Assembly (NCBI GenBank): GCA_902770845.1
Contig: CACXUV010000004.1
Location: 1-51,936 of the forward strand
Direction: 5' to 3'
DNA from: an uncultured Prevotellaceae bacterium
Lineage (GTDB): Bacteria; Bacteroidota; Bacteroidia; Bacteroidales; Bacteroidaceae
Length of the DNA: 51,936 nucleotides
Position numbers and translations under genes: made by a program. Below are positions 45,067-51,936 of the stretch, piece after piece (the stretch's first letter is position 1; every line of letters starts with the position of its first letter). The notes under the pieces were generated by a model that was given only the letters and a program-made list of their open reading frames with translations, was not told the DNA's origin and made no database searches.

Positions 45067-46851
45067 ATGCTTACAAAATATATCAAGAAACACCTCGCCC
45101 CCTGTCTGGTATGTTGCGCTATCGGCGCAACCCTCACCAGCTGCGAGGACTTCCTTACCATCTACCCCACCGACCGCACCGTGGGCAACGACTTCTGGAA
45201 GACCAAGGCCGATGTGGAAGAGATGGTGAACGGATGCTACCTGAGCATGCTTTCGGGCGACATTCAGGAGCGTGCCATCGTCTGGGGTGCCTACCGCAGC
45301 GACGAACTGGTGAAGCTGACCAGCTACAGCAGCACCTCGCTCGACAATATTGCCGCCGTGAACCTGCTGCCCAGCAACGGCTACAACTCATGGGCTGCCT
45401 TCTACAAGGTCATCAACAACTGCAACGTGGTGCTGAACCACGCTCCGGAAGTGATGGCCGAAGACCCTGAGTTCACCGAGGGCGACTATCAGACGGTGCG
45501 CGCACAGATGCTGGCCCTGCGCTCATTGTGCTACTTCTATCTGGTGCGTGCCTTCCGCGACGTACCTTTCACCACACAGTCGTATGAAGACGACAGCCAG
45601 AACATGCTGATTGAGCAAAGCTCGCCAGCCACGGTGCTGCAAAGCTGCCTGGACGACCTGGCCGAGGCTGAGCGCTACATCGTGAAGTCGGGGGCCTACG
45701 GCTACGGCGACTGGCGCAACGTGGGCTATATGACCCGTGACGCCGTCGACGCACTCATAGCCGACATCTATCTTTGGCGTGCCGCCATGACCCATAGCAC
45801 AGCCGACTACCAACAGGCCATTACTTATATTGATAAGGTGATTGATGCCAAGGACCTGTTCTACACACAGAACCACACGGGCGGCGTGAGCAGCACTACG
45901 GCAGGCGACCGCTACCACCTGGCCGATGGCAGCATTGCATTCTATCTGCTCTTCAGCACCAACCAGGGCAATGCCGAAGAGAGCATACTGGAATGGCAGT
46001 ATAACGGCAAGAACAACTCGAACACCACGCTCGAAAACTACTACTACCAGTCGGGCACCAAGGACGACCACCAGACCACGTCGATCCTGATGGCTTCGAA
46101 GATTTTCAACACCGTGGCAGAGAATGCCAACAGTTCACAGGCTCAGAAGGTTTATCTCTCGAAGAACGACTACCGCTTCTGGAACAATGTCTACGACGTG
46201 AACAACGAAGAGGCCGAACAGCTCAGCGTGCGCAAGATGGTGACCACCGGCTATATCACCGACATTACCACCCGCACCACCGGCGACTCGAAGACCAACA
46301 CCCGTGCCTTCACTGAATTCCGCCAAAACTGGATTGTCTACCGCCTTACCGACCTGATGCTGATGAAAGCAGAGGCCCTGACGGAACTGGCCAGCGACAA
46401 CAGCGACAAGACAATGTTGAGGCAAGCCTTCGATTTGGTGCAAACGGTGAACAAACGGTCAATGGAAAAGACAGCCACCGACACGCTGAAGTTTGAGGAC
46501 TATGGCACCAAAGCCGATATGGAGCTGCTGGTGCTGGCCGAACGCGAACGCGAGCTTTGCTTTGAAGGCAAGCGCTGGTTCGACCTGATGCGCTTCAGCT
46601 ATCGCCACATGACGGGCGTAGACATCAACCGGAAACTGGCCGACACATCCTCTTGGCCCCAGCTCCACGCGCAGATGCTGAAGTTCATCACGCGCAAATA
46701 TGGCGAAGGTGGCGAAGGCGACGCCGTGAGCTACAAGATGAAGGGCGAACCCTATCTGTACTGGCCCATCCAGGAAAGTGAGACCAAGGTGAACCGCCTG
46801 CTCAAGCAAAATCCTGTCTACATTCAGGAGAAGTCAACCTCGAAGAATTAA
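45067..46851 (+). CDS. RagB/SusD-family nutrient-binding lipoprotein
   Basis: A 594-aa SusD-type lipoprotein with lipobox LTSC (Cys near residue 26). SusD signatures are FLTIYPTDRTVGNDFWKTKADVEEMVNGCY at the N-terminus, RAQMLALRSLCYFYLVRAFRDVPF (about 140-163) and, near the C-terminus, LVLAERERELCFEGKRWFDLMRF. It is the expected lid protein for the SusC at 41586, with 97 bp of tandem repeat between the two. Two FAS1 genes follow in the same direction. Confidence 0.94.
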   Translation: MLTKYIKKHLAPCLVCCAIGATLTSCEDFLTIYPTDRTVGNDFWKTKADVEEMVNGCYLSMLSGDIQERAIVWGAYRSDELVKLTSYSSTSLDNIAAVNLLPSNGYNSWAAFYKVINNCNVVLNHAPEVMAEDPEFTEGDYQTVRAQMLALRSLCYFYLVRAFRDVPFTTQSYEDDSQNMLIEQSSPATVLQSCLDDLAEAERYIVKSGAYGYGDWRNVGYMTRDAVDALIADIYLWRAAMTHSTADYQQAITYIDKVIDAKDLFYTQNHTGGVSSTTAGDRYHLADGSIAFYLLFSTNQGNAEESILEWQYNGKNNSNTTLENYYYQSGTKDDHQTTSILMASKIFNTVAENANSSQAQKVYLSKNDYRFWNNVYDVNNEEAEQLSVRKMVTTGYITDITTRTTGDSKTNTRAFTEFRQNWIVYRLTDLMLMKAEALTELASDNSDKTMLRQAFDLVQTVNKRSMEKTATDTLKFEDYGTKADMELLVLAERERELCFEGKRWFDLMRFSYRHMTGVDINRKLADTSSWPQLHAQMLKFITRKYGEGGEGDAVSYKMKGEPYLYWPIQESETKVNRLLKQNPVYIQEKSTSKN

Positions 46852-46945
46852 AAGATTAAAAAATTAAAGGATTAAAAGAACAAGAGTATTATGAAACGAT
46901 TCGCTATTTTAATATTTTCATTTTTTAATATTTTAATTTTCAATG
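46852..46945. repeat. AT-rich repeat spanning the start of the second FAS1 gene
   Basis: The 39-bp gap carries GATTAAAAAATTAAAGG followed by ATTAAAAG. The first codons of the next gene contain TTTTAATATTTTC and TTTTTTAATATTTTAATT. ATTAAAAAA can pair with TTTTTTAAT across the start codon. The arrangement copies that at 41548-41640. Confidence 0.55.
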
Positions 46946-48924
46946 CCTGCAAAGAAGACATTGACGAGTCGAACCTGTACACTTTCACGGGCGAGACCAT
47001 CGAGGACTATCTTGCCAACCGCAGCGAGCAGTTCAGCAGCTTCAACTACATCCTGCAGCGCATTGGCTACGACAAGATTCTGTCGGCCTACGGCACCTAC
47101 ACCTGCTTTGCCCCTACCAACGACGCCGTGCAAGCCTATATTGACAGCCTCTACGACGACACCACCAACAAGAACCTGGTTCATAACGGCATGACCGCCC
47201 GCAGTCTGGAAGGGCTCACCGACTCGCTGTGCAACGACATTGCCCTGTTCCACTTGCTCAACACCAAGGTCATGGGCGTAAACATGGGCAACGGCATGAC
47301 CATCAAGACGCTTCTTGGACGCGACATCAACACATCAATCGACTCCATCTCAGGACAGGTGGTCGTCAGCCGCACGGCTTTCATCACCAGCATGGACAAC
47401 GAGTTGGAGAACGGTGTGCTGCATGAGCTGAACCATGTGATTACCCGCTCGAACCTCTTGGTGGCAGGCGAAATGGAGAGCCATCCTGATCAGTTCAACA
47501 TCTTTGCACTGGCCTTGAAGGCAACCGCCCTGGCCGACTCGCTCACCGAGCTGCAGAAGCCCAGTCTGAACATTGTGGTAGAAAACAAAGAGAAGTACTG
47601 GGTGCCAGAGAAGTGCGAAATGGGCTACACCATCTTCGCTGAAACCGACGATGTGTTCCGTGCCAATGGCATCAACAATGTGGAACAAATGGCTGAGTAT
47701 GCCGCCCAGCAATACGCAAAATGTGCCGAAAACGGTTCTGGCTGGTACGACTACGCCCGCAACAACAACATCCAGATAAGCACAGGCACCGACTATGAAA
47801 ATCCATGGAACGTGCTGAACATGTTTGTGCGCTACCACATCGTGGCCTACAAGGTGCCCTGGGACAAACTGGTTTACGACTACAACCAGGTGTCGAAGGT
47901 GACACTTTGCGAATACTACGAAACAATGCTGCCTTACACGCTCATCAAGCTGACGCGCAACAGTGGCAAGCGCATTCTGAACCGCTGGATTCAGAACAAC
48001 ACGCTGACCGACCGTGTGGCCGAGTTGGGCACCAACGCCATGCACGCTGTCATGTTCGAAGGTGTGGAACTGGTGGGACAGAACAGTCAGGTGGCAGCCG
48101 CCAATGGCTACATACACCCCATCAAGAGTCTGCTTGTCTACAACGAAGACGTGCCCCATGGAGCCCTGAACGAACGTATGCGCTTTGACGACACATCGCT
48201 GCTGGGCGAAATGATGTCGAACAGCATTCGCGGCATGACCTATGCCGAAATGAAGGTGCGTGCCTCCGAAGCCAGCACACCTCGTGTGCGCTTCCCCAGC
48301 AACTACTTCAACAACATCGAAGTCTACAACGGTGAAGACACCCAGATGCGCTATCTGGCCAAAGACGAAGGCAACTACTCCAACTACCAGGGCGACGAGT
48401 TTCTCTGCGTGGGCGCCTACGACTTTGCCCTGCGTCTGCCTCCCGTTCCCGACGGCACTTACGAGTTGCGCATGGGCTACACGGCCGAGAATGCCCGTGG
48501 CATGCTGCAGTTCTACATAGGCCGCAGTTCCGACCAGACATCGATGCAGGCCCTTGACATTCCACTCGACATGCGCGTGATTCCCGTGGAGAATGCCGAC
48601 GGCACGCCCGACACCAAGACGGGCTGGTGCCAGTGGAGCAACACCGACGACCGTGGCGTGGCCAGCGATGCCAACATGCACAGCCTGGGCTACATGCGCG
48701 GACCGCTCTACTACACCATCGGCGTGAACGGCACCACCAATGCCCGCAGCCACCACAAGGACCTGCGCCGCATCATCGTGAAGCAGCAGTTTGAGCAGGG
48801 CGAGTACTGGCTGCGCTTCAAGAACGTGCTCGACAACAAGGACGCACAGTTCCACCTCGACTACATCGAGCTATGCCCGGAAAACGTCTACAACAGCACC
48901 ATCTTCGTGGAAGACATGTATTAA
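46891..48924 (+). CDS. FAS1-domain lipoprotein with C-terminal beta-sandwich
   Basis: A 677-aa lipoprotein; the signal peptide MKRFAILIFSFFNILIFNAC ends at the likely lipid-modified Cys20. FAS1 unit 1 (about 30-180) has YTCFAPTNDAVQAYI and closes with NGVLHELNHVI. FAS1 unit 2 (about 190-420) has TIFAETDDVFRANG and NGYIHPIKSLL. The C-terminal third (about 440-677) is a beta-rich domain with PDGTYELRMGYTAENARGML and EYWLRFKNVL, which looks like a carbohydrate-binding module. The function is not known. It is most likely a surface accessory of the SusC/D pair just upstream. Confidence 0.84.
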   Translation: MKRFAILIFSFFNILIFNACKEDIDESNLYTFTGETIEDYLANRSEQFSSFNYILQRIGYDKILSAYGTYTCFAPTNDAVQAYIDSLYDDTTNKNLVHNGMTARSLEGLTDSLCNDIALFHLLNTKVMGVNMGNGMTIKTLLGRDINTSIDSISGQVVVSRTAFITSMDNELENGVLHELNHVITRSNLLVAGEMESHPDQFNIFALALKATALADSLTELQKPSLNIVVENKEKYWVPEKCEMGYTIFAETDDVFRANGINNVEQMAEYAAQQYAKCAENGSGWYDYARNNNIQISTGTDYENPWNVLNMFVRYHIVAYKVPWDKLVYDYNQVSKVTLCEYYETMLPYTLIKLTRNSGKRILNRWIQNNTLTDRVAELGTNAMHAVMFEGVELVGQNSQVAAANGYIHPIKSLLVYNEDVPHGALNERMRFDDTSLLGEMMSNSIRGMTYAEMKVRASEASTPRVRFPSNYFNNIEVYNGEDTQMRYLAKDEGNYSNYQGDEFLCVGAYDFALRLPPVPDGTYELRMGYTAENARGMLQFYIGRSSDQTSMQALDIPLDMRVIPVENADGTPDTKTGWCQWSNTDDRGVASDANMHSLGYMRGPLYYTIGVNGTTNARSHHKDLRRIIVKQQFEQGEYWLRFKNVLDNKDAQFHLDYIELCPENVYNSTIFVEDMY

Positions 48925-48945
48925 TTATCTAAAGACAACATTCAC

Positions 48946-50697
48946 ATGAAAAGATACATCAGTAAGAATCAGACAAGGAAGCTGCTCCGTTTCGCTGTCT
49001 GCACACTCCTTCCCCTGGCCGGGGGATGGGCGGCAGCCTCCTGCTCCGACTGGGACGACCACTACGATGCCAGCAAGCAGGTGCTCGACACACAGCAACA
49101 CACCCTGTGGGAGAACATCGAACAGAACAGCAACCTGTCGCAGTTTGCCTCGCTACTGAAGAAGACAGGCTACGACAAGGTATTGCAGTCAAGCCAGACC
49201 TTCACCGTGTGGGCTCCCACCAACGACAGTTTCGACTATACAGCCCTCAACGCCGAGAGCGAAAGCCGCCTGCTGAAGGAGTTTGTAATGAACCACATGG
49301 CTCGCAACAACTACCCCGTCTCAGGCCCCACCGACCAGCGGGTGTTCATGCTCAACGAGAAAATGATGCGCTTCAACGGAAGCGACGGCTATCAGATTCA
49401 GGACATCCCTGTGCAGACTGCCAACATTGCCTGTGGCAACGGCACGCTCCACACGCTGACGGGCAAGATTCCCTTCCTGCCCAACATCTATGAGTCGCTC
49501 AACAGCGAACAGTTTGCCATCGACTCCATCAGCGACTATTTCCACAGCTACGACAGTCGCAAGTTCGATGAGCAGAACAGCGTGGCTGGTCCCATACTGA
49601 ATGGTGAGCAGACCTATTTGGACTCCATCTTCTATGAGCACAATGATCTCTTTATGCGCAACCGTGCCTATATCGACCGTGAGGACAGCAACTACACCAT
49701 GCTCATTCCCACCAACGAGGCATGGGAGAAGGCACGCCAAACCATCAGCAAGTTCTACAACTACCTGCCCACGTTCGAGTTTGCAGAGAACACCGCAGCC
49801 GGAGCCAACGGAAAAATTACAACCGTGAGTCTGAAGGATGCCAATGGCCTGCGCGATTCGATGGTCAATGTGATGCTGATGAGCGACCTGTTCTACAACA
49901 ACAACATCCTCGACAACGGCAAGCTCAACGACCTGCAAGAAGGACAGACCCTGCGCTGCGACTCGCTCATGAGCACCCTGGGCACCAAGATTTTTGCCGG
50001 CGATGCTGCTTTGCTTTTCGAAAACGCAAAGCGTGTCGACAAGAGCAACGGTGCCGTGTGGGTCACCGACAGTCTGCGACTGCGCCCCTGGGCATCGTGG
50101 AATCCTGAGATTGTGCAGGAGGCCGAGTCGAGCACCATGCTTGCAGGCTATTTCAACACCTCGGCAGAGCCTGTCATCAACAATGTACGCAACAATCAGA
50201 ACCCGGCCGTAGAAGGCCATGTATCGAATGGCCGCTATCTGCAAGCCCCCAGCGGCTTGAGCGACAATCCTGAAGTAGATTTCTATCTGCCCTCTGTGCG
50301 CTCCACTACTTACAGCATCTATGCCGTCATTGTTCCAGCCAACATCACCAACGTGAATGCCACGCCACTGCCCCACCGCCTGGCTGCGACCATCGGCTAT
50401 GCCGACGAGAAAGGAAAAATGACAGAGCAAGCACAGAGCAACCCCACAAACGGAAGCATCTATTTCATCAACGACCCCACACGCATCGACACGCTCTATC
50501 TTGGTGACTTCACGTTCCCCATGGCTTTTTACGGCACAGGATCCTACTATCCCTATATTCGCCTGCGCAGCCGTGTCACCAACAGCCTGTCATCGCAGTA
50601 CGACCGCACGCTTCGCATCGACTGCCTCATTCTGCGTCCCAAGGAGCTTGACACCTTCTTGCGGGAGCATCCGGGCTATAAGTACGGCAACGATTAG
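48946..50697 (+). CDS. FAS1-domain lipoprotein with C-terminal beta-sandwich
   Basis: A 583-aa lipoprotein with lipobox AASC (Cys near residue 30). FAS1 unit 1 (about 45-185) contains FTVWAPTNDSFDY and NGTLHTLTGKI. A second unit (about 195-385) contains YTMLIPTNEAWEKA. A C-terminal beta-rich domain (about 390-583, from EAESSTMLAGYF) parallels that of the preceding gene, which suggests duplication of the same architecture. It follows that gene by 21 bp and precedes another SusC by 34 bp, so the genes share an operon. Confidence 0.84.
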   Translation: MKRYISKNQTRKLLRFAVCTLLPLAGGWAAASCSDWDDHYDASKQVLDTQQHTLWENIEQNSNLSQFASLLKKTGYDKVLQSSQTFTVWAPTNDSFDYTALNAESESRLLKEFVMNHMARNNYPVSGPTDQRVFMLNEKMMRFNGSDGYQIQDIPVQTANIACGNGTLHTLTGKIPFLPNIYESLNSEQFAIDSISDYFHSYDSRKFDEQNSVAGPILNGEQTYLDSIFYEHNDLFMRNRAYIDREDSNYTMLIPTNEAWEKARQTISKFYNYLPTFEFAENTAAGANGKITTVSLKDANGLRDSMVNVMLMSDLFYNNNILDNGKLNDLQEGQTLRCDSLMSTLGTKIFAGDAALLFENAKRVDKSNGAVWVTDSLRLRPWASWNPEIVQEAESSTMLAGYFNTSAEPVINNVRNNQNPAVEGHVSNGRYLQAPSGLSDNPEVDFYLPSVRSTTYSIYAVIVPANITNVNATPLPHRLAATIGYADEKGKMTEQAQSNPTNGSIYFINDPTRIDTLYLGDFTFPMAFYGTGSYYPYIRLRSRVTNSLSSQYDRTLRIDCLILRPKELDTFLREHPGYKYGND

Positions 50698-50731
50698 AAC
50701 AGACCATTGACAACCGATAAGACAGACAATT

Positions 50732-51936
50732 ATGATTAGCAAAGCAAAATATCTGATATGCGGTATCTGCATAGCCTGGGGGCTGAACGCCTCAGCACAG
50801 GACGATGCCACCACCGACACCGAGCAGACCACCGCCCAAGCAAAGACACCTGTAGCCAAGACCCCCAGCTACCCCACAGCAGAAGTAACAGGTGTTTGTG
50901 TCGATGCCATGACAAAGACCCCCTTGGCCGGCGTGATGGTGCAGGCAATGGGCTACGACAACTACACAGCCATGACCGACGATGAGGGCAAGTTTGTCAT
51001 CAAGCTGCCCACATTTGCCACATCGCTCTACATCCATGCCCCGGAATACCTGAACCAACAGGCAGCCATTGGCGATGGCAGCACGACGCTCCGCATAGAA
51101 ATGCTGAGCGACAAGTTCCGACCCATGTACGACAAGGGAACCACCATCGTCTCAGCAGCCACGGCACAGATGCAGAACACCACCTCGCAGACCATCGAGA
51201 CCGACATTGAAAACCAGCTGGGAGCCGACGTTCGCGCCATCAGCCGTTCGGGCGGTCCCGGCTATGGTTCCGCCATGTTCGTGCGCGGTCTCAACTCGCT
51301 CACGGCCAATGCCCAACCCCTCATTGTGGTCGACGGCATTGTGCAAGACATGCAGCAGACGCGCTCCGCCCTGCACTATGGCGACTACACCAACCTGATG
51401 CTCAACATCAATCCTGCCGACATCGACAAGGTGACAGTGCTGAAGAATGCCACCGCACTTTACGGTGCCAAAGGTGGCAATGGCGTGATTCTCATCGAGA
51501 CCAAGCGAGGCCGTTCCATGGCCACGCGCATCGATGCCAATGTGGGCGTGGGTGTTTCGCTGCAGCCACGTCTGCCCGAAATGATGGACGCCTCGCAGTA
51601 TCGACTCTACGCCTCCGAGATGCTGGGCACCTATCCTGGCATTCAGAACTACACCGACCCCAACACCTTCAAGTTCCTGGTGGAAGATCCTGCAAAGTAC
51701 TACTACATGAAGTACCACAACGAGACCGACTGGAGCGACGAAGTGTATCACACGGCCCTCACTCAGAACTACAACATCAACGTTCAGGGTGGCGACAATG
51801 TGGGCATGTATAATCTCTCCCTGGGCTACACCGACGGACAAAGCACTGCCCGCAAGAACAGCTTCGACCGTCTGAACGTGCGTTTCAACACCGACATTCA
51901 CGTCATCAAGCGCCTCACCACGCGCTTCGACATGTC
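50732..51936 (+). CDS. SusC/RagA-family TonB-linked transporter (5' part, cut by window end)
   Basis: The frame stays open from the ATG at 50732 to the window end (401 complete codons). A signal peptide (about 1-23, NASAQ) and a Thr/Ala/Pro-rich spacer (about 24-50) are followed by a carboxypeptidase-regulatory-like domain (about 50-125, VTGVCVDAMTKTPLAGVMV). The plug domain (about 150-260) shows PLIVVDGIV and LKNATALYGAKGGNGVILIETKRG, and the start of the barrel follows. It is the third SusC in the window and the second in this locus. Its SusD, if present, lies beyond the edge. Confidence 0.9.
   Translation, partial: MISKAKYLICGICIAWGLNASAQDDATTDTEQTTAQAKTPVAKTPSYPTAEVTGVCVDAMTKTPLAGVMVQAMGYDNYTAMTDDEGKFVIKLPTFATSLYIHAPEYLNQQAAIGDGSTTLRIEMLSDKFRPMYDKGTTIVSAATAQMQNTTSQTIETDIENQLGADVRAISRSGGPGYGSAMFVRGLNSLTANAQPLIVVDGIVQDMQQTRSALHYGDYTNLMLNINPADIDKVTVLKNATALYGAKGGNGVILIETKRGRSMATRIDANVGVGVSLQPRLPEMMDASQYRLYASEMLGTYPGIQNYTDPNTFKFLVEDPAKYYYMKYHNETDWSDEVYHTALTQNYNINVQGGDNVGMYNLSLGYTDGQSTARKNSFDRLNVRFNTDIHVIKRLTTRFDM

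Overview
The window looks like a chromosomal segment of a Prevotella-type bacterium (Bacteroidota, order Bacteroidales), rather GC-rich for that group. Several things point there: three SusC-type TonB-dependent transporters (two with a SusD lipoprotein in the window), the type IX secretion proteins PorU and PorV, a MurF-alanine racemase fusion, the bifunctional fucose salvage enzyme Fkp, a GSCFA protein, and promoters of the Bacteroidetes type (TAnnTTTG at about -7) in front of many genes. Every assignment rests on reading the sequence and recognising families; no database search was run.

Layout. (1) 1-8686: an alpha-glucan (starch/maltodextrin) uptake locus. susC-susD-susE-like genes run leftward and leave the window before any hydrolase is seen. 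A LacI-type regulator and an SLC45/GPH-like sugar transporter run rightward. A perfect 18-bp palindrome lies midway between the two divergent promoters and is the likely operator. (2) 8778-13170: a GH3-type acyl-acid amido synthetase, an Ig-like-domain lipoprotein and a DUF3108 protein in one operon. (3) 13345-17420: divergent fucP and fkp for L-fucose uptake and GDP-fucose synthesis. (4) 17421-17996: a non-coding dispersed repeat (copy A). (5) 17997-21779: GSCFA protein, murF-alr and a STAS-domain protein. (6) 21973-27888: FAH-family enzyme, porU, porV and ispF, read as one operon. (7) 27889-28463: a gap that carries a likely structured non-coding RNA of about 300 nt on the minus strand, with its own promoter and intrinsic terminator. 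(8) 28464-30526: two glycosyltransferases; the first is AT-rich and seems to be read from a nearly leaderless mRNA. (9) 30530-34686: a Dna2-like nuclease-helicase overlapping an orphan FecE-type ABC ATPase. (10) 34687-35471: a gene remnant and repeat copy B. (11) 35472-51936: a modular surface protein, then an unusual Sus-like locus: FAS1 lipoprotein, SusC, SusD, two more FAS1 lipoproteins, and a further SusC cut by the window edge.

The most novel-looking items are the minus-strand RNA at about 27996-28297, the roughly 330-bp palindromic repeat family (two copies with different stem sequences but preserved pairing), and the FAS1-rich SusC/D locus that has no visible carbohydrate-active enzyme. 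Three of that locus's junctions carry AT-rich repeats, two of which run into the signal-peptide codons of the next gene.
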